The notes below the pieces were generated by a model, which saw nothing but the letters and a program-made list of their open reading frames with translations, was not told the DNA's origin and made no database searches. A stretch of DNA of 64,000 bases from Umezawaea endophytica (GTDB lineage Bacteria; Actinomycetota; Actinomycetes; Mycobacteriales; Pseudonocardiaceae): the NCBI RefSeq assembly GCF_025061645.1, contig NZ_JANYMP010000005.1, positions 219,050 to 283,049 of the forward strand, given 5' to 3'. Positions 1-10,823 of this stretch are shown here, piece after piece; the first letter of the stretch is position 1, and every line of letters begins with the position of its first letter. The position numbers were made by a program, and so were the translations under genes.

Positions 1-72
1 AGCGCTGTCGCCCGTCGGCACCCGGCCCCCGTCCCGCCGCGCAGAATCGTCCTAAGTGGACCATTCGCGTGG

Positions 73-1887
73 TTAAGGCCTGCGGTAGATCGTGATGGAG
101 TAGCCCACCTCGTCGATCTGCGTGCTGCTGGCGATCAGCTCGGCCAGCGGGTCGACCACGGGCTCGTCCTGCCCCTGGCCGCCGAACTCCCCGCCGCCGC
201 CACCTCCCCCGCCGCCACCGCCGCGGATGCCGCCCGCGACCGCGGCGGAGGCCGACACGGCGAGCAGCCCGTGCACCTGGTCCTGCGGCACCGCGAGCGG
301 GTCGGCGGCGTCGATGCCGTAGTAGGACGGCGATCCCATGCCCTGGTAGGCGAGCCAGACCCGCTCACCGGGGTAGCGCTCCTTCAGGCGGGCCGCCAGC
401 CTGCCCAGGTCCTGGCCCCAGTCGACGTTCGAGTCGTGCAGGTTCCGCTGGGTGTTGGCCGGACCGCCGAACGCCTCGTTGGAGTACGGCAGGTAGTACG
501 GGAACGTCAGCATCGAGCTGACCGCGGAGAAGGCCACCAGGACGACCACGGCGATGGTCGCCCACCGGCGGCGCAGGGAGACCACACCCGCCGCCGCGAC
601 GGCCAGGAACATCGACATGAAGACCAGGTACCGCACGCCGATGTCGCGGTTGCTGGTCATCGCCGCGGCCAGCAGCACCGCCGCGGTGACGAGCACGTAC
701 GGCGCGGCCGGGCGCAGCCGCGGCACCGCCAGCATCACGACGGCGCCCGCCACCCACAGCGCCAGCGCGCCGAGCGACGTCTTCACCAGCAGCGCGGCGG
801 GCAGGTAGTACCACAGCGAACCCGTGTAGTGCTTGCCGAACAGGAAGCCGGTCCACTCCAGGTCTTCGAGGCCGAACTGGTCGTGCATGCCGAACAGGTA
901 CGGCTCGGGGAACGGCAGCCAGTCGACGAGCGCGCGCACCCCGTCGACGGGGTAGATCTCTTGCGGCGCCTCCCAGCGCAGGCGCGGGTCCACGGCGAGG
1001 TAGGACGCCCACACCACGGCGATGGCGACCAGCGCCACGCCCACGGCCGCCGCCACGCCGATCCCGAGCAGCCGGGCGGTCTTCCTCAGGTCGAGGTCAC
1101 CCGTGCGGCGGGCGTGCCAGACGGACAGCACGACCAGCGGCAGCAGCACCGGGAGCGCGGCCAGCGCGCTCATCTTCGTCGCGAGCGCCGCGCCCAGCGC
1201 GAGTGCCGCGAGCGGGATGTAGAGCACCGGGCGGCGTCGGGCCCGCCACAGCATCCACACCGACGTCAGCAGGAAGCCCGCCGTCGGCACGTCGAGCGTG
1301 GCCAGCGATCCGTGCGCGATCAGGTCGGGTGAGAACGCGTACAGCGCGAGCGCCACCAGCCCTCCGACGGGACCGGCCAGCTCACGGGCGAACGCGAAGA
1401 CCACCAACCCGAACAGCAGCGTCAGCACGATCACCGGCAGCCGCCCGAACAGCAGGAGCTGCTCCGGGTCGTTGCCCGCCTCGTAGAGCACGTGCTTGGC
1501 GAGTTCGTACTGGTGGCCTTCGAAGGCGGGGTCGAGGTGCGGGCCGACCAGTGCCGTCCCGGCCGCGATGATCAGCTTGCCCAGCGGCGGGTGCTCCGGG
1601 TTGTACTTCAGGCTGTGCTGTTCCAGGTACACCACCGAGGTGCCCACGTAGATCGACTCGTCCACGGTCGGGCTCTGCTCGACGGCCGTGGTCACCATCG
1701 CTATCGCCATCTGGGCGAGCAGCACGACCACGGCGCCCGCCAGCAACCACCGCCGGTGCCGCCGAAGCCGGTCGAACAGGCCCGGTGGGCGTCCGGCCTC
1801 GGACTCGGGCAGGTCCGCCGCCCGCCCGTCGTCCCGTCCGCCGCCTCGGGTCTCGGGCAACCCGGTCTCGATGCCGTCGGTCGTCAT
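73..1887 (-). CDS. Polytopic membrane glycosyltransferase (GT39/ArnT-like), probable mannosyltransferase
   Basis: Predicted integral-membrane glycosyltransferase of about 604 residues. A cytoplasmic N-terminal stretch is followed by a first membrane helix (LLAGAVVVLLAQMAIAM), then a luminal loop with the acidic motif TVDES and the NPEHPPLGK segment typical of polyprenyl-phosphate-sugar-dependent transferases (GT39, PMT/ArnT). About ten further hydrophobic helices follow. The C-terminal extracytoplasmic domain carries SNVDWGQDL and a run of about eleven glycines encoded by an imperfect GCC/GCG repeat (about 188-224). I chose the ATG at 1887 because AAGGAA lies 8 nt upstream; a TTG at 1911 is in frame. 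It lies beside a cation/proton antiporter at the cluster edge. GPAs such as ristocetin, avoparcin and teicoplanin carry mannose added by membrane transferases, so a tailoring role is plausible, but a housekeeping glycosylation role cannot be excluded. The donor is inferred, not seen. Confidence 0.75.
   Translation of the reverse strand: MTTDGIETGLPETRGGGRDDGRAADLPESEAGRPPGLFDRLRRHRRWLLAGAVVVLLAQMAIAMVTTAVEQSPTVDESIYVGTSVVYLEQHSLKYNPEHPPLGKLIIAAGTALVGPHLDPAFEGHQYELAKHVLYEAGNDPEQLLLFGRLPVIVLTLLFGLVVFAFARELAGPVGGLVALALYAFSPDLIAHGSLATLDVPTAGFLLTSVWMLWRARRRPVLYIPLAALALGAALATKMSALAALPVLLPLVVLSVWHARRTGDLDLRKTARLLGIGVAAAVGVALVAIAVVWASYLAVDPRLRWEAPQEIYPVDGVRALVDWLPFPEPYLFGMHDQFGLEDLEWTGFLFGKHYTGSLWYYLPAALLVKTSLGALALWVAGAVVMLAVPRLRPAAPYVLVTAAVLLAAAMTSNRDIGVRYLVFMSMFLAVAAAGVVSLRRRWATIAVVVLVAFSAVSSMLTFPYYLPYSNEAFGGPANTQRNLHDSNVDWGQDLGRLAARLKERYPGERVWLAYQGMGSPSYYGIDAADPLAVPQDQVHGLLAVSASAAVAGGIRGGGGGGGGGGGEFGGQGQDEPVVDPLAELIASSTQIDEVGYSITIYRRP
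188..224 (-). repeat. Poly-glycine codon microsatellite inside the membrane glycosyltransferase
   Basis: A GGC/GGT/GGG-type triplet run encodes about eleven consecutive glycines in the C-terminal extracytoplasmic part of the gene. Such a tract probably acts as a flexible linker and is prone to slippage-driven length variation between strains. Confidence 0.7.
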
Positions 1888-1956
1888 GTGTGTAGTTCCT
1901 TCCCCGTCCAACCGTCACTGCGGGCGTCATCCACAAGATCGTCTACTGGACAGCGT

Positions 1957-3306
1957 TCAGGGCACCTGATCGTTCCGGCTAGCCGCCGGTTGTGTGGTCC
2001 ACGCCTGGTGCTGGGACTCGCGGACCTGCTCCTCGGCGGTCTGCTCCACCCTGGCCATCGCGAACCGCAGGATCGGCGGGGCCATCAGCGAGGTGACGAT
2101 CGCGACCAGGATCACGATGGTGTAGACCTCCACGCTGAGGATGCCCAGCCGCAGGCCGACCATGGCCACCACGACCTCGATGACCCCTCGCGCGTTCAGC
2201 CCGGCGCCGAGCGCCAGCCCCTCCCACTTGTTCAGCCCGCTCAGCCGCGCGCCCGCGTAGGCGCCGATGAACTTGCCGACGATGGCGAGCGCGAGGATCA
2301 CCAGCCCGGTGAGCAGCACCTGCGGGCGGGCCAGCGCGGTGAGGTCCATCCGCAGTCCGGCCATGGCGAAGAAGACCGGCGCGAAGACCGACAGGACGAC
2401 GGTGCGCAGCGGCGCGAGCTTGGCCGGGTCCACCTTGCCCGCCGTGCCGATCAGGATGCCGCAGACGAACGCCCCGAAGACCGCTTCCAGGCCGAGGGCC
2501 TGCGTTCCGGCCGAGGCGAGGAGCATCAGGACGACGACCACGCCGACCGTGGTCCCTGGACCGTCGGACTTGGCGGCGGCGCGCAGCGCGCCCCGGACCA
2601 GCGGCCTGCCGAGGGTGAGCGCGAACGCGATGATCGCGACCAGGTAGGCGAAGGAGGTGAGCACGGTGCCGGTGGACACCGCGTTGACCGCCATCGCGCT
2701 GACGATGGACAGCATGAACCAGCCGAACGCGTCGTCGATCATGCCCGCGGTGAGCGTGAGCTGCCCGACGTTGCGGTGCAGCAGTTTCATGTCGATGAGG
2801 GTCTTGGCGATGACCGGGATGGCGCTGACGCACAGCGCGACACCGAGGAACAGCGCGAAGACGGTGCTGTCGGTGCCGTCCGGGACCAGCGCCTTGGGCA
2901 GCAGGTAGCCCGCGCCGATCCCGAGGCCGAGCGGGATGACCAGACCGCCGACGCTGACCCAGGCCGCGGTGGCGCCGCGACGGCGGACCAGCCCCATGTC
3001 CATTTGCAGGCCGGTGACGCCGACCAGCAGCAGGACGCCGATCTGGCCGACGGCGTCGAGGAGGTGGTACTGCTCGGCGACGGCCGGGAACAGCCAGCCG
3101 TGCAGGCCCGGCGCGGCCCACGCCAGGAACGAGGGACCGAGCGCCACCCCGACGAACAGCTCACCGACGACGGCGGGCATGCCGAACCGGGCGGCCAGCC
3201 TGCCGAGGACGACGGCGAGCAGGAGCAGCAGGCCGACCTGGAGCAGGAAGATCAGGAGGTTGTGCGCGGCGATCGGCGCGATCGGCGCGGCGAGCGACAG
3301 AGGCAT
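1957..3306 (-). CDS. CPA2-family cation/proton antiporter
   Basis: Integral-membrane monovalent cation:H+ antiporter of 449 residues, the usual length for the Na+/H+ exchanger domain alone without a C-terminal TrkA-N domain. About twelve hydrophobic helices cover the protein. Family signatures include the early segment RLAARFGMPAVVGELFVGVALGPS, whose pattern matches the first conserved helices of KefB/NapA-like proteins, and GLNARGVIEVVVA near residue 360. The ATG is preceded by GGGAG 5 nt upstream. Antiporters of this type occur at the edge of several GPA clusters, such as balhimycin and chloroeremomycin, where a role in export energetics or ion homeostasis has been proposed but not proven. 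It is separated from the upstream sugar operon by a 627-bp repeat-rich gap, so it probably has its own promoter there. Confidence 0.88.
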   Translation of the reverse strand: MPLSLAAPIAPIAAHNLLIFLLQVGLLLLLAVVLGRLAARFGMPAVVGELFVGVALGPSFLAWAAPGLHGWLFPAVAEQYHLLDAVGQIGVLLLVGVTGLQMDMGLVRRRGATAAWVSVGGLVIPLGLGIGAGYLLPKALVPDGTDSTVFALFLGVALCVSAIPVIAKTLIDMKLLHRNVGQLTLTAGMIDDAFGWFMLSIVSAMAVNAVSTGTVLTSFAYLVAIIAFALTLGRPLVRGALRAAAKSDGPGTTVGVVVVLMLLASAGTQALGLEAVFGAFVCGILIGTAGKVDPAKLAPLRTVVLSVFAPVFFAMAGLRMDLTALARPQVLLTGLVILALAIVGKFIGAYAGARLSGLNKWEGLALGAGLNARGVIEVVVAMVGLRLGILSVEVYTIVILVAIVTSLMAPPILRFAMARVEQTAEEQVRESQHQAWTTQPAASRNDQVP

Positions 3307-3933
3307 CTTTCTCCCTCGGGGAAGGACTCGCTGGGGGGAAGCCCCGACACGTGGTCGGGTGCGGGCGAACGGGCGGCCGGGGACCCGCCGTGGTTCGGCG
3401 GGCCCTGCCGGTCGACCGGCCGCCGGACCCTTGGCCGGGGTGCGGGCGAACGGCCCCCGGAACCACGGCCGGGGTCCAGCAGCGGGCGCCGCGGTTCAGC
3501 GGGCCCGACCGGTCCACCGGCCGCCCGACACCTGGCCGGTGTCCAGCAGCAGGCGCGCCGTGGTCCGGCGGGCCCGGCCGGTTGACCGGCCGCGGCCGGT
3601 CAACGTTCGGCCGGGCTCGGGTCGACCTCGACGGTGCGCCCGTGCGCCGCGGGCGGCGTGACGCGGCCGGGCCCGGTGGCGGCGATCGGTCTTCGTGGTG
3701 TCCGGGACATCTGATCCTTTCGCGTCGGAGGTCGTGGTCGAGCGGGCAGGCGGGGTCCCGTTCGGGCGGTGGTGTCGTGCGGAGGTCGCACGGGTGACCG
3801 GGCCGTCCCGGAGGGAGCCCGGTGGAGGGGTGGGCCTGCCTGCCTCGTCGGCGTCGACGAGGGCGGTGCCGGACCGGCCGCGCGACCGCCACCTCGTCGG
3901 GGCGGTCGCGGCACGGGCGGTACCGGTTCGGGG
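3307..3933. other. Repeat-rich intergenic region upstream of the antiporter
   Basis: No convincing gene in 627 bp. It separates the end of the sugar operon (stop at 3934) from the antiporter start (3306). It contains three degenerate copies of a palindrome-bearing unit (see the repeat entry) and several shorter GC-rich inverted repeats. A terminator for the sugar genes and a promoter for the antiporter must lie here if they are separate units, but I cannot place either with confidence. Confidence 0.5.
3387..3605. repeat. Three degenerate copies of a palindrome-containing intergenic repeat
   Basis: Units begin near 3387, 3488 and 3557. Each runs GCCGYGGTTCRGCGGGCCC-like and then has a central palindrome: CCGGTCGACCGG, CCGGTCCACCGG or CCGGTTGACCGG. 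A GGCCGGGGTGCGGGCGAACGG-type segment also recurs at about 3360 and 3435. The copies are 75-90 percent alike by eye with uneven spacing, as expected for a decaying tandem duplication or a REP-like element. Confidence 0.6.
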
Positions 3934-4551
3934 TCAGGAGGTGACGGGCACCCCGGTCAGCCGTCGCTCGATCTCCCGGCTGGTGGCGTAGTCCGGCAGC
4001 AGGCCCTGCCGCTCCGCCTCGGCGAGCGTGATGGCCACCCCGTCCCGGTCGGACAGGATCGGGTCGACGCCGGAGTCGACGGGCAGGCCCAGCGCGGGGT
4101 CCAGGACGGAGAGGGCGAGTTCGTCCTCCGCCACGTACGTCCCGGAGATCATGTACGACATGACGGTGTCGTCCTCGAGCGCCACGAACGCGTGGCCGAC
4201 ACCGACGGGGAAGTACATCGCCCGGTGGTCCTGCTGGTCCATCAGGACCGCGTCCCACCGGCCGAAGGTGGGCGAGCCGACCCGGATGTCGACCACGATG
4301 TCCAACGCCTTGCCACGGGCGCAGTACACGTACTTCGCGACGCCCGGTGGCGTGGCGGTGTAGTGGATCCCCCGCACCACGCCGCGCTTGGACATGCTGT
4401 GGTTCGTCTGGGCCACGGGGAAGAGCCTGCCGCCGTGGGCCTTGACGAAGGCCTCCTCCTGGTACGGCGACAGGAACAGGCCCCGGTCGTCGGGGAAGGA
4501 ACGCGGGGTGAACTCGATCGCGCCCTCGACGGCGAGATGGCGTGCTTGCAC
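3934..4551 (-). CDS. evaD: dTDP-4-keto-6-deoxyhexose (3,)5-epimerase
   Basis: RmlC/EvaD-like cupin epimerase, 205 residues, the family's normal length. It inverts C5 (and/or C3) of a dTDP-4-keto deoxysugar, giving the L-configuration. Visible family motifs are the early DDRGLFLSPYQEEAF block, QTNHSMSKRGVVRGIHYT with the catalytic histidine in GIHY, and YFPVGVGHAFVALEDD. It is the last gene of the sugar operon evaA-evaE-evaB-evaD, 23 nt downstream of the aminotransferase. The start is a GTG at 4551 with AGGAG about 6 nt upstream. In chloroeremomycin EvaD acts on the aminated intermediate, and the same role is inferred here. Confidence 0.92.
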   Translation of the reverse strand: MQARHLAVEGAIEFTPRSFPDDRGLFLSPYQEEAFVKAHGGRLFPVAQTNHSMSKRGVVRGIHYTATPPGVAKYVYCARGKALDIVVDIRVGSPTFGRWDAVLMDQQDHRAMYFPVGVGHAFVALEDDTVMSYMISGTYVAEDELALSVLDPALGLPVDSGVDPILSDRDGVAITLAEAERQGLLPDYATSREIERRLTGVPVTS

Positions 4552-4574
4552 GGCTGCTCCTGCGGTTGCGGTGG

Positions 4575-5684
4575 TCAGAGGGAGGACAGCACTTCACGAA
4601 CCGCGTGGACGACCTTGTCCTGGAGGTCGGGCGAGAGGGCCGGGTACATCGGCAGGGAGAAGATCTCCTTGGCGAGCTTCTCGGTCACCGGGAACGCGCC
4701 CTCCGCGTAACCGAGGTGGGCGAACCCGGACATCGTGTGCACCGGCCACGGGTAGCTGATGTTCAACTGGATGTCGTACGCCTTCAGCCGTTCCAGGACC
4801 TCGTCGCGCCGCGGGTGGCGCACCACGTACACGTAGTACACGTGCTCGTTGCCGGGAACGGTCTTCGGGAGCACGAGGCCGGTGTCGCCCAGCCCCTCGA
4901 CGTAGCGCTCGGCGATGGCCCGGCGGGCCGCGACGTAGGTGTCCAGCCGCTTGAGCTTGCGCCGCAGGATCTCCGCCTGCACCTCGTCCAGCCTGCTGTT
5001 GTGGGCGGGCGTCTCCAGCGTGTAGTAGGTCTTCTCCATGCCGTAGAACCGCAACCGCCGCAACCGGTCCGCCACGGCCTCGTCGGAGGTGATCACCGCG
5101 CCGCCGTCGCCGTAGGCGCCGAGGACCTTGGTCGGGTAGAACGAGAACGCCGCCACGTCACCGGTCGAGCCCGCGATCGTGCCGCCCTGCCTGGCCCCGT
5201 GCGCCTGGGCGCAGTCCTCCAGGACGGCCAGGCCGTACCGGGTGGCGAGTTCCTTCAACGGCGCCATGTCCACGCACTGCCCGTACAGGTGCACCGGCAG
5301 CAGGCACCGCGTCCGCTCGGTGATCGCGGCGGCGACCTGGCCGGTGTCCATCAGGAAGTCGTCCTCGCGGACGTCGACGAACACCGGGGTCGCGCCCAGC
5401 GCGTCGATGGCGACCACGGTCGGCGCCGCGGTGTTGGACACCGTGATCACCTCGTCGCCCGGCCCCACGCCCAACGCCTGGAGGCCGAGCTTGATCGCGT
5501 TCGTCCCGTTGTCCACCCCGACGCACTGCCCGACCCCGTGGTAGGCCGCGAACTCCTCCTCGAAGCCGCGCACGCTGTCACCGAGCACGAGTTGCCCGGA
5601 CTCGAAGACCGTCTCGACCGCGTCCAGCAGGTCGAGCCGCTCGGCCCGGTATTCGGCCAGGTAGTCCCATACACGCGTGGTCAT
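4575..5684 (-). CDS. evaB: dTDP-deoxyhexose 3-aminotransferase (DegT/DnrJ/EryC1 family)
   Basis: PLP-dependent sugar aminotransferase of 369 residues that installs the C3 amino group of the deoxyaminosugar. Family motifs seen are [33 protein letters not shown], the PLP-aspartate region [11 protein letters not shown] and the Schiff-base lysine in [16 protein letters not shown]. The frame is open upstream to 5852, but the ATG at 5684 is chosen because it overlaps the stop of the upstream 4-ketoreductase (ATGA) and begins the conserved MTTRVWDYL segment. It closely resembles EvaB of chloroeremomycin. Substrate: the 2-deoxy-3,4-diketo intermediate made by the 2,3-dehydratase. Confidence 0.93.
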   Translation of the reverse strand: MTTRVWDYLAEYRAERLDLLDAVETVFESGQLVLGDSVRGFEEEFAAYHGVGQCVGVDNGTNAIKLGLQALGVGPGDEVITVSNTAAPTVVAIDALGATPVFVDVREDDFLMDTGQVAAAITERTRCLLPVHLYGQCVDMAPLKELATRYGLAVLEDCAQAHGARQGGTIAGSTGDVAAFSFYPTKVLGAYGDGGAVITSDEAVADRLRRLRFYGMEKTYYTLETPAHNSRLDEVQAEILRRKLKRLDTYVAARRAIAERYVEGLGDTGLVLPKTVPGNEHVYYVYVVRHPRRDEVLERLKAYDIQLNISYPWPVHTMSGFAHLGYAEGAFPVTEKLAKEIFSLPMYPALSPDLQDKVVHAVREVLSSL

Positions 5685-6658
5685 GCGCGAGCCCCTCCGT
5701 GAACTGGTGTCGTCAACGCGGCGACGGTGCGACGCACCCCGTCGGACAGCGAGATCTCCGGTCGCCACCCGGTGATCTCCCGGAACAGCCTGGAATCGAT
5801 GGTGACGCCGCGCAGGTCCGTCTCCGGCGCGTGCGACGGCGGGTCCACGCACGTCACCTCGACCGGGTCCAGCCCGGTGCGCTCGGCCACCTCGCGGGCC
5901 ACCAGCCGGAACACCTCGCCCAGTTGGTCGCCCCGGCCCGCGCCGAGCAGCCAGTGACCGCCCACCAGCGGGTCGGGGTGCGCCAACGCCGCCGTGAACG
6001 CCGCCGCGATGTCCTGGACGTGGACGAGGTCCCGTCGCACCGTGCCGTCACCCCAGATGGTGAGCGCCTGGCCGTCGATCGCCCGCCGCACCATGGCCGA
6101 CACGACACCGCGGTCCTGGTTCGCCCCCGGTGCCGTCGTCTCACCGAACACCGTGGGCAGCCGCAGGCTGACGCCGCGCACCCGACCGGTCGCGGTGGCG
6201 TCCTTGAGGATCCGCTCCGCCGTCAGCTTCTGCACGTCGTAGGGGGTCGCTGGGTGGTCGGGCTCGCTCCCGTCGAGCGGCTCCCGCGGCGGGACGCCGA
6301 CCTGCGAGGCGGCACCGCCGTACACCACCAGCGGCGGTGTGCCTGCCGGGCGGCCGAGGACGTCGACGAGGTCGCGCATCACGCCCACGTTCACGCGCTC
6401 CGCCTCCTCGGTCTCGGCTGCCCGCCACCCGCCGTCGGCCAGGAGCAGGAACACCACCGCGTCCGATCCGGCGACCGCGTCGGCGAGCGCCGCCCGGTCG
6501 GTGAGGTCGGCGGCGACGACGGTCGTCTCCGCCGGGCCCGGCACGGGTTCGATCGGCCTGCGCGCCACCGCCCGCAGCCGGATCGGCAGGCGTGCCAACG
6601 CTTGCGTGACGGCCGAGCCGACGAAGCCCGAAGCGCCGAGGACGGTGACCTGCTCCAT
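5681..6658 (-). CDS. evaE: dTDP-4-keto-deoxyhexose 4-ketoreductase (NAD-dependent epimerase/dehydratase family)
   Basis: Short-chain-dehydrogenase-fold reductase, 325 residues. The Rossmann dinucleotide motif GASGFVG lies at residues 8-14 and the YxxxK catalytic pair appears as YDVQK. It reduces the 4-keto group as the last step to the L-3-aminosugar, as EvaE does in epivancosamine biosynthesis. It lies 1 nt downstream of evaA's stop and overlaps evaB by 4 nt, so the operon is translationally coupled. The C4 stereochemistry it sets (ristosamine versus acosamine/daunosamine type) cannot be read from the sequence by eye. Confidence 0.9.
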   Translation of the reverse strand: MEQVTVLGASGFVGSAVTQALARLPIRLRAVARRPIEPVPGPAETTVVAADLTDRAALADAVAGSDAVVFLLLADGGWRAAETEEAERVNVGVMRDLVDVLGRPAGTPPLVVYGGAASQVGVPPREPLDGSEPDHPATPYDVQKLTAERILKDATATGRVRGVSLRLPTVFGETTAPGANQDRGVVSAMVRRAIDGQALTIWGDGTVRRDLVHVQDIAAAFTAALAHPDPLVGGHWLLGAGRGDQLGEVFRLVAREVAERTGLDPVEVTCVDPPSHAPETDLRGVTIDSRLFREITGWRPEISLSDGVRRTVAALTTPVHGGARA

Positions 6659-6659
6659 G

Positions 6660-8072
6660 TCAGGCAGCTCCTTGAGGTTGGGCCGTGGCGGCGTTGATGC
6701 AGGCGAGGAGCGTGCGCGCCTCGACGTTGACGTAGTGCCCGTGCCGGGTGAGCGCGGTGAGCTGGGCCGGGGTGACCCAGGCGTAGCCGGGCGGCGGGTC
6801 GACCGCCTCGTCCACGTCGATGGCGAGGTACCTGGCCCTGACGTTGAGGAAGCGGCCGCCTTCCTCGGAGTGGATGGCCTCGTAGCGGATCCGCGACCGC
6901 GGGGCGTCCTGGACGGCGTCGAGGAACGGCGGACGGTCCTCCGCGGGCAGGTGCGCGTAGTTGCGGGGCGTGCACTGGACGGTCGGGGCCAGTTCGACGG
7001 TGTCCAGGAAACCGCCGTCGGCGCGGGCGTGCACCAGGACGTGCGGCACGCCGTCGATCTGGCGCACCAGGAAGGCGACGACGCCGATGCCGACGGATTC
7101 GAGCAACGGCTGGGTCCAGCTCGTCCGCTCGCGGTTGCTGCCCCGCACGGTGACCGCGAGGACCTTGAAGTAGCGGCCGTCCTCGTGCTCGATCGCCTCG
7201 ACGCCCTGCTTCCAGCCGTCCACGTCCGTGAGCGGGATGCGCCGGGCGCGCACGTCGTGGCGCGAGCGCTCGTTGGTGAACCACGACAGGAGCTGGACGT
7301 CGGAGAACAGCGCGCCGGGAGCCGTGTCGTGGTACGGCAGGCAGGACAGCACGCTCCTGGCGTTCATGTTGATCGTCTCGTCCTCGTGCATCAGCTCCGC
7401 GATCTGGCCGAGGGTGAGCCAGCAGAAGTCGTCCCACACCGGCACGTCGTCGACGGTCTCGACGATCATGTTGCGGTTGGTCTTGCGGAAGAACCAGGAA
7501 CCCTGCTCGGCCTGGAGGACGTCGACGACCACCCGCTCCGGGTCCGGCGGCGCGAAGTACTCGATCAGCTTGACGTTCGTGCCGCCGTGGGCCTTGGTGT
7601 AGTTGCTCCGCGTGGCCTGCACCGTCGGCGAGAGCTGCACCAGGTTCGGGTTCCCCGGCTCCATCTTCGCCTGCATCAGGAAGTGCAGCACCCCGTCGAA
7701 CTCCTTGCACAGGATGCCGAGGATGCCCACCTCCGGCTGCTTGATGACCGGCTGCTGCCACTCGCGGTAGGGGCCGTCGCCGTGCGGGCCGTCGTGCTCG
7801 ACCACGTGCAGGCCCTCGATGGCGAAGAACCGGCCGCTGCGGTGCACGAGGTTGCCGGTCACGCCCTCGAACCCCCACTGGTCCAGGCTCGCGAACGGGA
7901 TGCGCTCGACGTGGAAGACGTTGGCCTCGCGGCGTTCCGCGATCCAGGCGCGGACGTCCTCGGTCCGCATGTGCACCCCGTCGGTGGTCGCGGCGGACAG
8001 CGCTATGCGGTCCGCGTGGTCGCGGTCGTCACGAGGGCGCACCGCGATGGGTGGCACGAGGTGGTGCAGCAT
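6660..8072 (-). CDS. evaA: dTDP-4-keto-6-deoxyglucose 2,3-dehydratase
   Basis: NDP-hexose 2,3-dehydratase of 470 residues, the standard size. It is built from two homologous halves: each has a WxxQPxxxxxxxGxxxFLVR/CKEFDGVxHxLxxxxxEPG-like block with an NYT/NYAHL segment (LSPTVQATRSNYTKAHGG in the N-half, LAPTVQCTPRNYAHLPA in the C-half). It removes the 2-hydroxyl and starts 2-deoxysugar formation. ATG at 8072 with AAGGAG upstream. First gene of the evaA-evaE-evaB-evaD operon. No C-methyltransferase (EvaC) accompanies it, unlike vancosamine-type pathways. NDP-glucose activation and 4,6-dehydration genes are also absent and presumably come from rhamnose metabolism. Confidence 0.93.
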   Translation of the reverse strand: MLHHLVPPIAVRPRDDRDHADRIALSAATTDGVHMRTEDVRAWIAERREANVFHVERIPFASLDQWGFEGVTGNLVHRSGRFFAIEGLHVVEHDGPHGDGPYREWQQPVIKQPEVGILGILCKEFDGVLHFLMQAKMEPGNPNLVQLSPTVQATRSNYTKAHGGTNVKLIEYFAPPDPERVVVDVLQAEQGSWFFRKTNRNMIVETVDDVPVWDDFCWLTLGQIAELMHEDETINMNARSVLSCLPYHDTAPGALFSDVQLLSWFTNERSRHDVRARRIPLTDVDGWKQGVEAIEHEDGRYFKVLAVTVRGSNRERTSWTQPLLESVGIGVVAFLVRQIDGVPHVLVHARADGGFLDTVELAPTVQCTPRNYAHLPAEDRPPFLDAVQDAPRSRIRYEAIHSEEGGRFLNVRARYLAIDVDEAVDPPPGYAWVTPAQLTALTRHGHYVNVEARTLLACINAATAQPQGAA

Positions 8073-8454
8073 CAGCGGGCTCCTTGTCGCGACCGTCGCG
8101 CGGTGATCAGGACGTGGCGGGCACGCGGGTGCTCCCCGAACGCCTCCACCGCGCCGACGACGCGGTGGAGGTCTACGACGGCAGGGATCCCTTTATGCGC
8201 CAACACCTGTCCTGCGGACGAGCAGGAGGACGCGGCACCCGCGGGTCCGGACGGTCCGGTGTGGACGGACAGCTCCAGGGTCGGCGTGCTGCTGACCGTC
8301 TTCGACACACCCACCCCCGTGTCCTGGATCCGCCGCGGAACCGCCGCGGCGCCGCCGTCGCCCTGACCTTCGCGGACCGCGGAGGAGGCCTCCGTGAAGG
8401 TAACTTCGGTTGATCTCGAAGGTCCAGATCGTCCAATTCCCGGTGAGCGCGGCA
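8073..8454. other. Intergenic region between hmo and evaA
   Basis: 382 bp with no supported gene. It holds a stem-loop just after hmo (see terminator) and presumably the promoter of the sugar operon. A small TCCTGC/GCAGGA hairpin lies at 8210-8227. GTCCAG and GTCCAA half-sites occur at 8422 and 8431, but not in the spaced inverted arrangement reported for StrR-type regulators of GPA clusters. Confidence 0.45.
8366..8401 (-). terminator. Probable terminator of the hmaS-hmo operon
   Basis: Nested inverted repeat 54 nt downstream of the hmo stop: outer arms ACCTTC/GAAGGT and inner arms CGGAGG/CCTCCG with a 3-nt loop. GC-rich with no U tract, as is common in actinomycetes. Confidence 0.5.
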
Positions 8455-10631
<2,177 letters not shown>

Positions 10632-10675
10632 TCATTCCAGGATGACCCCAAGCGAATTTCGCATCAATGGTGTCC

Positions 10676-10702
10676 GCTTGACACTTCAGCCGCCCGGAAA
10701 TC
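10676..10702. promoter_or_regulatory. Motif shared with the hpgT upstream region
   Basis: Plus-strand GCTTGACACTTCAGC followed by GGAAATC, 75-100 nt upstream of the hmaS start. A near copy (GCTTGACACCTCAAC, then GGAAATC two bases later) sits directly upstream of hpgT at 15130-15158. Both flank Hpg-supply genes, so a common operator is possible. Orientation relative to the gene differs at the two sites. Confidence 0.3.
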
Positions 10703-10732
10703 GACGGGACGGCGTGCGACGCACCGGGAGTC

Positions 10733-10752
10733 CACACTGGACCGGCAGTGTG
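10733..10752 (-). terminator. Possible oxyD terminator hairpin
   Basis: CACACTG, loop GACCGG, CAGTGTG: a 7-bp stem about 70 nt beyond the oxyD stop. It overlaps a second palindrome, GTCCA-CAC-TGGAC (10730-10742), so the site could instead be an operator. Confidence 0.35.
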
Positions 10753-10823
10753 CGGTGAACGACCGCTAACCCGGCGGGGCGTGAAGTCCCACCGGGTCCG
10801 CGGCCTGTGCGTCGAGTCCGGGA

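Noticed and set aside
271-3585. Plus-strand frames opposite the membrane transferase and antiporter
   Set aside because: Low-complexity His/Arg/Gln-rich shadows with no motifs; both minus-strand genes have convincing starts and membrane segments.
4575-5852. Longer aminotransferase start at 5852
   Set aside because: The extra 56 residues overlap the ketoreductase gene, are Arg-rich and lie outside family length; ATG 5684 is coupled to the upstream stop.
8072-8450. Possible small gene between hmo and evaA
   Set aside because: Frames there are extensions of neighbours or composition artefacts, without start signals or recognisable protein.
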